From assembly GCA_020161435.1 (NCBI GenBank), contig JAIUNV010000002.1:124001-188000 (forward strand): a stretch of DNA of 64,000 nucleotides, written 5' to 3'. The first letter of the stretch is position 1. Each line of letters opens with the position of its first letter. Made by a program: the position numbers and the translations under genes. Shown in pieces: positions 44,481 through 54,062 of this stretch. The notes beneath the pieces are model-generated. The model was not told the DNA's origin and made no database searches. It saw only the letters and a list, made by a program, of their open reading frames with translations. The stretch comes from Bacteroidota bacterium. GTDB lineage: Bacteria > Bacteroidota > Bacteroidia > Chitinophagales > Chitinophagaceae.

Positions 44481-45881
44481 CTACAGATTGAAATAATTTT
44501 TTGCGTTGTTATAGCAGATGTCCTGAACAATTTTACCCACCCATTGAATATCGTTTGGCAACTCACCTTTGTCAATTTCTTCGCCCATGATATTGCACAG
44601 CAAGCGACGGAAATATTCATGACGCGGAAAGCTGAGAAAACTACGGGAATCAGTCAGCATACCTACAAACCTACTCAGCAAACCCATATTCGACAAAGCG
44701 TTGATTTGTTTGGTCATTCCATCTTTCTGATCGAGAAACCACCACGCAGAACCCCACTGAATTTTACCAGCTACTGAGCCATCATTGAAGTTACCAATCA
44801 TGGTAGCCATCAATTCATTATCGGCGGGATTGAGGTTATAAATAATTGTCTTTGCCAATTGATCGCTGTTGTCAAGCCTATTAAGAAAGCGGGCCAATGC
44901 CACAGCTTGCGGAAAATCGCCGATAGAATCCCAACCGGTATCTGCACCCAACAAACGTAACCCACGTGTATTGTTGTTGCGCAAAGCACCCAGGTGAAAT
45001 TGTTGAATCCATCCTTTCTCATGATCCCATTGTGCAAATACAACGAGCATGGCACTCATGAATTTCAACCGTTGTTCTTTGCTCAATGTTTTGCCTGCAC
45101 GTATTTCACTAAAGATGGAAATGATTTCAGCTTCCGTATAATCTTCAGCATAAATCTGTTCCAAACCATGATCAGACACTTTGCAACCATTGGCAGCAAA
45201 AAAATCATGGCGGTTTTTCAATGCATCCAAAAACTGGGCATAGCTACCAATACTCATGCCTGCTGCGGCTTCCAGCTTATCTACATACGCATTATAAGCT
45301 GCAGCATCATCTACCTGCATGGCTTTATCTGGCCGGAATGCAGGCAACACTTTCAATGCAATACCCGAAGTAGCAATCTGCTGGTGAAACTCGAGTGAAT
45401 CAATCGGATCATCAGTGGTACACAAAGTTTCTACATTCATTTTTGCAAGTAAACCTTGCGTTGTGAATGCTGGTGTATTTACCAGAGCACTGGTTTGCGC
45501 ATAAATCTCTTTAGCAGAATCGGCATTCAACAAATCATCAACAGCAAAATAGCGGAGCAACTCTAAGTGCGTCCAGTGGTACAGCGGATTGCGCAATGTA
45601 TATGGCACTGTTTCTGCCCAAGCCTGAAACTTTGCCTCATCCGACTGAGTACCGGTACAAAAAGATTCGTGCACCCCATTGGTTCGCATGGCCCGCCATT
45701 TGTAATGGTCGCCATACAACCATGCCTGTGTAATATTTTCAAACTGATGATTTGCCGCAATTTGTGCCGGTGGAAGGTGATTGTGGTAATCAATAATCGG
45801 CATTTGCCTGGCAAAGTCGTGGTACAACTGCGCAGCGGTATCGCTGTATAAAAGAAAATTATCTGAGATAAACGTTTTCAT
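44481..45881 (-). CDS. uxaC: Uronate isomerase
   Basis: A protein of 466 residues of the amidohydrolase superfamily. It converts galacturonate to tagaturonate and glucuronate to fructuronate. The metal ligands lie in IIDYHNHLPP near residue 30; TTDDPIDSLEFH and LGADTGWDSIGDFPQA are family segments. The C-terminal region SDSRSFLSFPRHEYFRRLLCNIMG is the signature of UxaC. It is the entry step of the saturated uronate branch in this operon. Confidence 0.96.
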   Translation of the reverse strand: MKTFISDNFLLYSDTAAQLYHDFARQMPIIDYHNHLPPAQIAANHQFENITQAWLYGDHYKWRAMRTNGVHESFCTGTQSDEAKFQAWAETVPYTLRNPLYHWTHLELLRYFAVDDLLNADSAKEIYAQTSALVNTPAFTTQGLLAKMNVETLCTTDDPIDSLEFHQQIATSGIALKVLPAFRPDKAMQVDDAAAYNAYVDKLEAAAGMSIGSYAQFLDALKNRHDFFAANGCKVSDHGLEQIYAEDYTEAEIISIFSEIRAGKTLSKEQRLKFMSAMLVVFAQWDHEKGWIQQFHLGALRNNNTRGLRLLGADTGWDSIGDFPQAVALARFLNRLDNSDQLAKTIIYNLNPADNELMATMIGNFNDGSVAGKIQWGSAWWFLDQKDGMTKQINALSNMGLLSRFVGMLTDSRSFLSFPRHEYFRRLLCNIMGEEIDKGELPNDIQWVGKIVQDICYNNAKNYFNL

Positions 45882-45914
45882 ATTGTGCGATTGAGCATTA
45901 CAAATGGTTGCTAA

Positions 45915-46730
45915 TTAAATACCGCTGAAAGAAGAATAACCTCCATCTACAGTGATGTTGCTGCCATGTACAAATGATGCAGCGTCACTCATTAAAAACA
46001 CCAATGCTCCGCCCAAATCTGATGGAGAACCGAATTTTTTGAAAGGTGTATGCAATAGTATCAGATTACCACGTTCAGTAAGGCTGCCGTCTTCATTGGT
46101 AAGTAACCGTCTGTTTTGTTCTGTCAAAAAAAAGCCGGGTACAATTCCATTAATCCGAATTGAATTTCCATAACGGTTAGCCACTTCTACAGCAAACCAT
46201 TTGGTAAACATATCGACAGCTGCTTTACCAATTGAATAACCTAGCACTTTGGTTAAAGCTTTATCTACACTAACAGACGATATATTTACGATACTACCTT
46301 TTCCAGTTGTTGCCAATGCTTTTCCAAAAACAATAGTTGGCAAAATGGTTCCCCACAGATTAACGTCCAATGCTTTTTTCATGCCTTCTACATTCATTGA
46401 AAAAACATCCTCGTTTGGTTGAAGTACGCCTTCAGGCACATTGCCGCCAGCGCCATTTACCAGTCCGTCAATTTTACCATATTTACTCAGCATTAAATCG
46501 CGGCAAGCAATGAGTTGAGCTTCATTTTGCACATCAGCAATAAGTGCTTCTGCTTCCCCACCAGCAGATTGTATTTCTGCTACTCTTTCTTTAGCAGTTT
46601 TTTCGTTGCGGCCGAGTATTCCTACTACTGCACCAGCAGCAGCCAGTGCAGTAATAAATGCATGCCCCAACACACCTGTTGCGCCGGTCACTACAATCAC
46701 TTTGCCTTTTAATGGAAGTTCGTATGCCAT
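45915..46730 (-). CDS. SDR-family D-mannonate oxidoreductase (UxuB type)
   Basis: A protein of 271 residues, a short-chain dehydrogenase. Motifs are VTGATGVLGHAF near residue 15, NGAGGNVP near 93, and the catalytic YSIGKAA near 167. The C-terminal half (NGIVPGFFLTEQNRRLLTNEDGSLTERGNLILLHTPFKKFG) is typical of the Bacteroidota/Firmicutes D-mannonate oxidoreductases that replace the unrelated UxuB of enterobacteria. It would reduce fructuronate to mannonate. Mannonate dehydratase is not in the window. It is placed between uxaA and uxaC. Confidence 0.85.
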   Translation of the reverse strand: MAYELPLKGKVIVVTGATGVLGHAFITALAAAGAVVGILGRNEKTAKERVAEIQSAGGEAEALIADVQNEAQLIACRDLMLSKYGKIDGLVNGAGGNVPEGVLQPNEDVFSMNVEGMKKALDVNLWGTILPTIVFGKALATTGKGSIVNISSVSVDKALTKVLGYSIGKAAVDMFTKWFAVEVANRYGNSIRINGIVPGFFLTEQNRRLLTNEDGSLTERGNLILLHTPFKKFGSPSDLGGALVFLMSDAASFVHGSNITVDGGYSSFSGI

Positions 46731-46757
46731 AATATTATGTAAATGTGTAGATGATAA

Positions 46758-48401
46758 TTAAAGTGAAACGCCTCTTTTCCAGGGAATAAAATCGTCCTGA
46801 TTAAGTAATACAGCTTTAGGAATGACAATACCACTGGCTGCCTGAATGCAGTATTCCAAAATATCTTCGCCCATTTGCTCAAGCGTTTTCTCACCGTCGA
46901 TTACAGGTCCGCAATCAATATCGATGATGTCATTCATACGTTTGGTAAGATTGCTATTGGTAGACACTTTGATGGTGGGACAAACAGGATTGCCTGTAGG
47001 TGTACCAAGACCAGTCGTAAATAAAATAAGCGTTGCTCCACTAGCGGCTTTACCAGTAGTTGCTTCCACGTCGTTGCCAGGTGTACATACCAAACTAAGG
47101 CCTGGTTTTTTCGCAATTTCTGTATAGTCCAATACATCTACCACTGGCGATGTACCACCTTTCAACGCTGCACCATTGCTTTTGATTGCATCAGTAATCA
47201 ACCCGTCTTTAATATTGCCTGGCGAAGGGTTCATGTGAAAACCGCTGCCTGCTTTTTCGGCAGAATCGCTGTAGGCAGACATGAGTTTGATGAACTTTTT
47301 CGCAGCATTTTCATCCTCTGTTCTGTCAATCAAATTTTGCTCGGCACCACAGAGCTCTGGAAACTCTGCCAACAACACTTTGCCACCCAAGGCAACCAAT
47401 AAATCAGATGCATAACCAACGGCTGGGTTTGCAGAAATACCACTAAACCCATCGCTCCCACCGCATTTTACCCCAAGGCAAAGCTTATCTAATGTAGCCG
47501 GCTGGCGTTCAATTTTATTGATCTCTGCCAAGCCCTCAAATGATTTGCGGATGGCATCTGCAATGAGCTGTTCTTCACTTTGCGATTGCTGCTGTTCAAA
47601 TACAAAAAGCGGCTTATTGAAATTTGGATTGAGAGCTTTCAGGTCATTCAAAAAATCTTGTGTTTGTAAGTTTTGACATCCCAGACTCAACACCGTGATA
47701 CCACCAACATTGGGATGATCGGCATAAGCTGCCAGCAGTTTGCTTAGTACAGCCGCGTCTTGACGAATGCCACCACAACCACCTTGATGGTTCAGAAATT
47801 TAATGCCATCAACATTTTTGAAAAATCTATCGTTATTACCTGCAATACCAGATGGAGCAAGACTTACAGATTCAATATCTTCTCCCTTCTTAAATGCTTC
47901 CAACAACTGGTGTGTGTAGCGTTTGTATTTATCCGTTACGGCGTAGCCAAGTTCATTGTGCATGGCCTCACGAATCACATCCAGATTTCTGTTTTCACAA
48001 AAAACAGTGGGAATGAATAACCAGTAATTGGCAGTACCCACACGGCCATCTGCACGATGATAGCCATTGAAAGTTCGGTCTTTAAACTTCGATACATCAG
48101 GGGCTTTCCATTCGTAGTTTACCTTACGGTAGGTGTACGGTTCCGCAGCATGTTTGGTATTTTCAGTAGACATTCTTGCACCCTGAGGAATATCCATTTG
48201 TGCCTTGCCAACCAACACACCGTACATAATAATTTCATCACCTTGCTTCATGTTGTGCATAAAGAACTTGTGTTTGGCGGCAATATCTTCTTGCATTACA
48301 TATTCAATGCCTTCATATCGTACAGTTTGGCCTTTCGCCAAATCTTTCAATGCAACAATGACGTTATCTTTCGGGTGAACTTTTAAAATTATTTGAGACA
48401 T
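46758..48401 (-). CDS. uxaA: Altronate dehydratase
   Basis: A protein of 547 residues that removes water from altronate to give KDG. The N-terminal 90 residues form a SAF domain (ILKVHPKDNVIVALKDLAKGQ). The large domain begins with YHRADGRVGTANYWLFIPTVFCENRN and holds HQGGCGGIRQDA near 236, LGVKCGGSDGFSGISANPAVG near 310 and FTTGLGTPTGNPVCPTIKVSTN near 477. The Cys residues in CGG and NPVCP are thought to hold an iron or Fe-S centre. It lies 10 bases from uxaB, so the two are in one transcript. Confidence 0.97.
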   Translation of the reverse strand: MSQIILKVHPKDNVIVALKDLAKGQTVRYEGIEYVMQEDIAAKHKFFMHNMKQGDEIIMYGVLVGKAQMDIPQGARMSTENTKHAAEPYTYRKVNYEWKAPDVSKFKDRTFNGYHRADGRVGTANYWLFIPTVFCENRNLDVIREAMHNELGYAVTDKYKRYTHQLLEAFKKGEDIESVSLAPSGIAGNNDRFFKNVDGIKFLNHQGGCGGIRQDAAVLSKLLAAYADHPNVGGITVLSLGCQNLQTQDFLNDLKALNPNFNKPLFVFEQQQSQSEEQLIADAIRKSFEGLAEINKIERQPATLDKLCLGVKCGGSDGFSGISANPAVGYASDLLVALGGKVLLAEFPELCGAEQNLIDRTEDENAAKKFIKLMSAYSDSAEKAGSGFHMNPSPGNIKDGLITDAIKSNGAALKGGTSPVVDVLDYTEIAKKPGLSLVCTPGNDVEATTGKAASGATLILFTTGLGTPTGNPVCPTIKVSTNSNLTKRMNDIIDIDCGPVIDGEKTLEQMGEDILEYCIQAASGIVIPKAVLLNQDDFIPWKRGVSL

Positions 48402-48411
48402 TTGGACGGAT

Positions 48412-49854
48412 TTATTTTTTGATTAATGCTGTTACTGCGGCCTTCATGCCATTGCTTAAAATACTATTGACAGCCGCTGAAACTTCTTCTATAAAATAGG
48501 GTAAAACAGTAAAGTCTTCCTTCCATATTTTTTTGTTGGTCACTACTGCTTCTACCCATCCGCTAATGTTATTGGCATCGAATGCGGATTGAATGAATGC
48601 TACAAATTCAGGAGTATCATTCGGTGTAAATGCTACAGCTGAATGACCACTATACAACACCAAAAGCGCAGCAAAAGAAAAAGTGGTGAGTGGAGCCTTA
48701 CTATTCAATTTGGTGTAGTTGTCTTTTACTGTAGGAAAATCTCTCGTCTCCCATTTAGACAATGAGTTCAATGAAATATCCTTAAGATAATGCTTCAAAA
48801 ATGGATTGTAAAAACGTTCCAGAATTTTTGCAGCAAATTTTTTCAATTCTTCAGGATCTTCATCAATAGCAGGAAGCACTTCAGTAGCCACTAATTGATT
48901 AATGTATTGTTCAACTTCTGGTGTATTAAACGCATCCAGTACTGTTTCGCATCCCAGCTGCAAAGCCACAGGTACCATAGCCGTATGTGCACCATTGAGT
49001 ATGCGGACTTTCTTCGCTCTGAAATCACGAATATCATCCATGAAAAGAACATTCAAACCTGCTTCATCCAATGGAAGTTTTTGCTTGATGCTGGCATCGC
49101 CACCAATAGCCCATACATGAAAATATTCACCCTTTACCACTAGGTTGTCATCGAAACCTATCTCAGCTTTTATCTCATTGATGGTTTCTTTGGGAAAGCC
49201 GGGCACAATGCGGTCAACAAGGGTATCATAAAAATGACAACAAGCATTTACCCATTTTTCAAACTCAGCTCCAAGTTGATTGGCGGAGGCATGCTGCAAT
49301 ACATATTTGCGTAACGTAGAACCATTGTCTTCAATGAGTTCGCAGCATATAATTGAAAGACCTTTGGTAGTGTCCCCTGCAAAATGCTGAAAACGCTTGT
49401 ACAAAAGCGCCGTCATTTTTGCAGGAAAAGAAGCAGGTGGCATGGCGAAAATATCATCTCCTTCTTCATAGCGAATGCCCGCTTCTGTAGTATTGGAAAT
49501 AATCATTTCCAGGGCATCACTTACTATTAATTTTTCGTACGTCTGATAATCAGCATATGGATTATTTACAGTGGTAATACACTTTACTAAAGACACTTCT
49601 TTCACCGGTTGCTTATCCTTGATGCCTTCAAGATAAACATGGTACATATTGCTTTGCTGCTGAAACAAATCACGTACAAACTCACCACCGGCAATGGGTT
49701 GTACAATGGCTACACCATGATTCATTTTTCCTGCATCGTTGGCTTTTTGTATCATCCAATCTACAAAGGCTCTCAAAAAATTCCCTTCACCAAACTGCAA
49801 TATTTTCACCGGCAGTTCAGGTTTATTTACGGTAGTGGTATTCAATACTTTCAT
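48412..49854 (-). CDS. uxaB: Tagaturonate reductase
   Basis: A protein of 480 residues of the mannitol-dehydrogenase/long-chain polyol dehydrogenase family. It reduces tagaturonate to altronate with NADH. The nucleotide-binding start is ILQFGEGNFLRAFVDWMI near residue 18. Family segments are ISNTTEAGIRY near 120, KVRILNGAHTAMVPVALQLG near 287 and the substrate Lys in that stretch. Length is normal. It is upstream of uxaA and downstream of the GH105 gene by 34 bases. Confidence 0.95.
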   Translation of the reverse strand: MKVLNTTTVNKPELPVKILQFGEGNFLRAFVDWMIQKANDAGKMNHGVAIVQPIAGGEFVRDLFQQQSNMYHVYLEGIKDKQPVKEVSLVKCITTVNNPYADYQTYEKLIVSDALEMIISNTTEAGIRYEEGDDIFAMPPASFPAKMTALLYKRFQHFAGDTTKGLSIICCELIEDNGSTLRKYVLQHASANQLGAEFEKWVNACCHFYDTLVDRIVPGFPKETINEIKAEIGFDDNLVVKGEYFHVWAIGGDASIKQKLPLDEAGLNVLFMDDIRDFRAKKVRILNGAHTAMVPVALQLGCETVLDAFNTPEVEQYINQLVATEVLPAIDEDPEELKKFAAKILERFYNPFLKHYLKDISLNSLSKWETRDFPTVKDNYTKLNSKAPLTTFSFAALLVLYSGHSAVAFTPNDTPEFVAFIQSAFDANNISGWVEAVVTNKKIWKEDFTVLPYFIEEVSAAVNSILSNGMKAAVTALIKK

Positions 49855-49888
49855 CTATTTCTTTTTAACTTTTCCTAGAACGCTTAGC

Positions 49889-51784
49889 TTATTTCAGCAA
49901 CCATTTAGCCAGCTGCTGTGCAGCTATTATATTCTGATATTCGGCAGGCAATTTTCGGCCATCTACGTATTCGTTATACAACCACGGATCTCCTACAGCT
50001 ATCACTTTCCCTTTACCATATTTTGCAGTCGCAATCAACACTTCACCGTCTTTTACAATCACTGGTTTTGCAGGCCTTTGCAATGTCAACGTGCTTATTT
50101 CTTTCAGGAACATTTTATAATCGCCATTGAAAACCTTGTTGCTGCCGCTTATGACTAAGCCTTGCTCGTATACATCATTCTTCACCATATTGCGGCTCAC
50201 ATTGGTAAACTGAATGCCAAACTTCCCTGCCAGAATATTGAAATGTGAAAGATCACAATTGAAACTGTCATTTGCCATCAGCAGCAATGTGCCTCCGCTA
50301 TTTACCCATGCAGCAATAGCACTGGCAGAGGTTTCATCCATCAAATTCGGATTGGCTTTATCCTTTGCATGATCGGGATCTACAATAATGTATACACTGG
50401 CCTGTTGCAAATTAGCCGTCGTTGGTGCTACATCCAGATTGGCCAAACGGGCACCATACTTTTCAAACTGCTGACCGAATGCATAAAACCCGGGATGAGA
50501 TTTCTCTTCCCATGTGTAATGGAAAAAGTCTTTTCTGCCTGGTACAATCTCTCTTTGTTCACTATTGAAAAAACGATCTAATAATACCTGCTTACCATTG
50601 GCTACTTTTTGAGTGGGTTGTAATTCCATTTCGGCAGCACACAACAAAAAAGCGCCCAAGCCCTTAGGATCATTCTCAATCACTTTTTCTTTCATGTAGT
50701 AATCGAAACTGCCATCGCGGTAAGGATTGCCGCCCAAACCAGATACACTTACGGTGCCATGCAAGTCGGGCACATTATTGGTACGTTTTATAAACTGCTG
50801 TTGAATGCCAGCATAACCCCGCTTTACGTTAGCTGTAAAAGACGCAGGCAGGTAACCTTTCCGAATTCCTTTTGCAAGGGTATATACCAGCATACAAGAA
50901 GCTGAAGCTTCGAGATAATTAGGTGACCGGTCAGGCATATCAACTATATCGTACCATACGCCACTTTTTTTATCCTGCACTGCTGTAACCGCTGTTGCAA
51001 AACGATTAAGAATGGCAATGATTTTTTCTCTACCCGGATGATTGGCGGGAAAATAATCCAGCACATCAACCATGGCCATGCCATACCAACCCAATGCTCT
51101 ACCCCAAAAATGCGGTGACAAACCCGATTGTTTATCTGCCCATTGTTGTTGCTTCGATTCATCCCAGCCATGATAGAGCAAACCCGTTTTAGCATCACGT
51201 GCATGGGATTCCATCCAAACAAACTGATTAGTGATATCATCGAAAGCCTTGACTTCACCCGCTATTTGGGCATACTGGGCATAGAATGGCTGACCCATAT
51301 ACAAACCATCTAACCACATTTGATACGGGTAGATTTTTTTGTGCCAAAACCCGCCTTCGTTGGTACGGGGATGCGTATTGAGTTGGTCACGCAACAGCGT
51401 TGCAGCCGTCCAGTATTTTTTATTTCCTGTTACCTGATACAACAGCAATAAATTCTTGCCATTGTTCAAATGATCAATATTGTATTCTTCTTTTTTGTAA
51501 CCTCTGATGCTTCCGTCATTTCGCACATACTGATCCATACTTTTCTGGATATATTGAAAAAGACGAACATCTCCATTGCCATACCAAATGTGCTCTAAGC
51601 CTTTCAAAATTACACCCTGATCATAACGCCATTTTGCTTCCTTGTCGCCTTCCAGCAAAAAAGAATCAGGCCAAATGTTCATCACCCTTTGGGCCATTTC
51701 AGCAGCAGTAACTGTTGTTTTCTGCGACCACGAAGACGCAGCAATCAACAAGAAGAGTGATAAAAGTGATAGGCGGTTTTTCAT
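49889..51784 (-). CDS. Unsaturated rhamnogalacturonyl hydrolase GH105 fused to a C-terminal DUF4350-like domain
   Basis: A protein of 631 residues with signal peptide (LSLFLLIAASSWSQ). Residues about 30-390 form the GH105 (alpha/alpha)6 barrel: RYDQGVILKGLEHIW, GFWHKKIYPYQMWLDGLYMGQPFYAQYA with catalytic Asp159, and SGLSPHFWGRALGWYGMAMVDVL. It cleaves the unsaturated galacturonyl residue that pectate or rhamnogalacturonan lyases leave. Residues about 400-631 form an extra alpha/beta domain (ASVYIIVDPDHA, AIAAWVNSGGTLLLMAND, GKGKVIAVGDPWLYNEYVDG), similar to DUF4350 or class-I glutamine-amidotransferase-like folds. The start overlaps none: the stop of GH28 is the base before. Export to the periplasm is likely. 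Confidence 0.92.
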   Translation of the reverse strand: MKNRLSLLSLFLLIAASSWSQKTTVTAAEMAQRVMNIWPDSFLLEGDKEAKWRYDQGVILKGLEHIWYGNGDVRLFQYIQKSMDQYVRNDGSIRGYKKEEYNIDHLNNGKNLLLLYQVTGNKKYWTAATLLRDQLNTHPRTNEGGFWHKKIYPYQMWLDGLYMGQPFYAQYAQIAGEVKAFDDITNQFVWMESHARDAKTGLLYHGWDESKQQQWADKQSGLSPHFWGRALGWYGMAMVDVLDYFPANHPGREKIIAILNRFATAVTAVQDKKSGVWYDIVDMPDRSPNYLEASASCMLVYTLAKGIRKGYLPASFTANVKRGYAGIQQQFIKRTNNVPDLHGTVSVSGLGGNPYRDGSFDYYMKEKVIENDPKGLGAFLLCAAEMELQPTQKVANGKQVLLDRFFNSEQREIVPGRKDFFHYTWEEKSHPGFYAFGQQFEKYGARLANLDVAPTTANLQQASVYIIVDPDHAKDKANPNLMDETSASAIAAWVNSGGTLLLMANDSFNCDLSHFNILAGKFGIQFTNVSRNMVKNDVYEQGLVISGSNKVFNGDYKMFLKEISTLTLQRPAKPVIVKDGEVLIATAKYGKGKVIAVGDPWLYNEYVDGRKLPAEYQNIIAAQQLAKWLLK

Positions 51785-53425
51785 TTACTGAATGGTTATG
51801 GTTCCGGGTTTTGCACCCAATTCATACACTATTTGCTGAGTAGCATTGCCGGCCTGCTTACGTACTTGTATTGCTGCAGAACGGTCGCCAGCCACACGAT
51901 ACATAAGTTGGTTATTGCCGTCAAACGTCAGTCCATTGAACTGTATATTTTTACTTTGAATGATGTCTACCACGGGGGTGGTATGCTTCGCTTTGATAGT
52001 AACATTGTTGAAAACAATACCATCGGCCTCTTGGATATCAATGCCTTTATCGGCCTGCAACACCATATTTTCAATCGTAATATTTTGAATAGGCATCTCT
52101 GGTAGTCCACGAATAAATACGCCTTTAGCAGCACCATTTACATACACGTTTCGGATATGAAAATTGCGGAAGACAGGCGTTGTTTCATCCACTGGTTTGA
52201 ATTCTACTTTTGGCAACTCACGAACTTCTCCGGTGAGCGGAACAGGATCTTTGGCCATGTAATACATGTCGAATAAAATGGCATCACCCGGAATATCCTT
52301 CATGTAAATGTTTTCAATGTTGATATTCTCTACCAAGCCACCACGACCACGGGTTGTTTTAAAACGCAAACCAATATCGCTGCCAATAAAAGTGCAGTTG
52401 CTGATGTTCATATTTCTTGCACCGCCACTCATTTCGCTGCCAATCACAAATCCACCATGCGATGCATATACAACACAACCGCGAATGGTAACATTCTCTG
52501 TGGGCATAGCCCTTTTGCGGCCATCGGCATCTCTACCGCTTTTCATGCACAGCGCATCATCGCCCACATCAAATACGGAGTTTTCAATCAATACATTCTT
52601 GCAACTCTCCACATCAATACCATCTCCATTTTGTGCATACCACGGGTTCTTTACAGTAATGTTGCGAACTGTAAGGTTCTCACTCATGAGTGGATGCAAA
52701 CACCAAGCTGGTGAGTTTTGAAAAATGACACCTTCCAATAAAATGTTTTTACACTTCGTAAATACAACCATGTTGGGTCGCAAAAAATCTTTAACGGCTT
52801 CGTAGTCGGCCATGCTCTTTTCCGGACTGATTGCACCGGGATTTTTCATTGCGGCACCTTTCAGTGAACCGGCATTGGGATACCAAGTTTTCTTGTCCTC
52901 ACTTAGCAAGCCTCCACTCTTTACCAGCTTCTCCCACTGGCTGGCCGTGAGTTTATCTTTTTTTACCATCCGCCATGCATCGCCGTTACCATCTACAATG
53001 CCTTTGCCTGTAATAGCAATATTGCTGGCATTTGTAGCAGAAATAGGCGATTGGTTGCGCATTTGTGGAAGGCCTTCCCAATCGGTGGCTACTAATTTGT
53101 ACTGTGTAAAATCATTACTAAACAATAATGTAGCACCAACTGCAATGTGCAGATTGATATTGCTTTTAAGCTCAATAGGACCGGTAAGCCACAAGCCAGC
53201 CGGCACCAGCACTACGCCGCCGCCTTTTTTGGCTAATTGATCAACAGCCCTTTGAATGATTGAAGTGTTGAGCAAATAACCATCCCCTTTTGCGCCAATC
53301 GATTTGATGGATAACGTGTCTTTACGAAAAACAGGCACTGGCACCTTTGGCAATGGCTTGAAATGTTGGGCCCATGCGGATAAACCCAATATGCTCAACA
53401 GAGAAAACAACACGGTTTTTTTCAT
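51785..53425 (-). CDS. Exo-polygalacturonase-like GH28
   Basis: A protein of 546 residues with Sec signal (VLFSLLSILGLSAWAQ). It is a right-handed beta-helix of GH28. The catalytic motifs are in order: NGDGID (residues 266-271), GDDALCMKSG (288-297), SHGG (322-325, with the catalytic His) and RFKT (354-357). The first Asp of NGDGID and the two Asp of GDDA are the acid/base residues of the family. It hydrolyses alpha-1,4 bonds of polygalacturonate. Its size and long N-terminal region suit an exo-acting periplasmic enzyme. A 145-base gap precedes it, the largest gap in the pectin gene run. Confidence 0.95.
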   Translation of the reverse strand: MKKTVLFSLLSILGLSAWAQHFKPLPKVPVPVFRKDTLSIKSIGAKGDGYLLNTSIIQRAVDQLAKKGGGVVLVPAGLWLTGPIELKSNINLHIAVGATLLFSNDFTQYKLVATDWEGLPQMRNQSPISATNASNIAITGKGIVDGNGDAWRMVKKDKLTASQWEKLVKSGGLLSEDKKTWYPNAGSLKGAAMKNPGAISPEKSMADYEAVKDFLRPNMVVFTKCKNILLEGVIFQNSPAWCLHPLMSENLTVRNITVKNPWYAQNGDGIDVESCKNVLIENSVFDVGDDALCMKSGRDADGRKRAMPTENVTIRGCVVYASHGGFVIGSEMSGGARNMNISNCTFIGSDIGLRFKTTRGRGGLVENINIENIYMKDIPGDAILFDMYYMAKDPVPLTGEVRELPKVEFKPVDETTPVFRNFHIRNVYVNGAAKGVFIRGLPEMPIQNITIENMVLQADKGIDIQEADGIVFNNVTIKAKHTTPVVDIIQSKNIQFNGLTFDGNNQLMYRVAGDRSAAIQVRKQAGNATQQIVYELGAKPGTITIQ

Positions 53426-53570
53426 AGCTAAAATGGTTCGCCAATCGGTATAAAATCGAACACAATGTTACCAAGTACCCTGCACAATGCACAGTGCCCG
53501 AAGGCTTTTATTTACGCAAACGATGTCAAAATCAGCTGCTGTACACAGGGCATATTCTACTCATAAACGG
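53426..53570. other. Largest gap in the pectin gene run
   Basis: These 145 bases between the DUF4440 gene and the GH28 gene contain no gene. The only short palindromes seen are GCACTGTGC and a 3-bp GCC-TTCG-GGC hairpin. TAACATTG on the minus strand about 60 bases before the GH28 start is one base off TAnnTTTG. An internal promoter could lie here, but the sequence does not prove it. Confidence 0.35.
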
Positions 53571-53996
53571 CTACATTTTTACTGCCTGACGGGCCAGTAA
53601 TTTCCAGGCTTTCCCCTCTTTCTGAAATACCAGCAAGATGCGTAAGTGTACTTCGCCAGCCACATTATTATCGTTGGTTTTGGCATGCAATTCATGACGA
53701 ACAACGGCTACTTTTTTATGAATAGCAATAGTTTGATTTTTCAGTTCGATACTGACAAAATCAGATTTGCCACTGGCAATTTTTTCAACGAACTGGGCCT
53801 GATTTTCTACAGCACCGCCGCTATGGCCATAGCTAAGCGCTACAGAAGAAACCGCCAATAAAGAATCGGCATTACCCGATACCATGGCACTGCGTAATTG
53901 CTCTACAGCAGCAGCTACAGCAGCAGTTTGTTTTTGCTGAGCCTTTGCCAGCGTAACTGTGCAAAATGCAACAAGAAAAGGCAGTATTTTTTTCAT
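53571..53996 (-). CDS. Small exported DUF4440/NTF2-like protein
   Basis: A protein of 141 residues from the ATG at 53996; a longer in-frame start upstream has no signal peptide at the right place. The signal (KILPFLVAFCTVTLAKAQ) is followed by an NTF2-like fold domain: AAVEQLRSAMVSGNADSLLAVSSVALSYGHSGG, AIHKKVAVVRHELHAKTND and the last strand GKAWKLLARQAVKM. The family includes ketosteroid-isomerase-like proteins and inactive binding modules; the His in SYGHSGG lies in the pocket of some relatives. The role in pectin use is not known. It lies 66 bases downstream of the Gfo/Idh gene. Confidence 0.8.
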   Translation of the reverse strand: MKKILPFLVAFCTVTLAKAQQKQTAAVAAAVEQLRSAMVSGNADSLLAVSSVALSYGHSGGAVENQAQFVEKIASGKSDFVSIELKNQTIAIHKKVAVVRHELHAKTNDNNVAGEVHLRILLVFQKEGKAWKLLARQAVKM

Positions 53997-54062
53997 GTGT
54001 TGTTGTTGTATAAAAATGATGATGCTGCAGCGAACGTAGGTACGATGCAGCAATAAGTTGGG

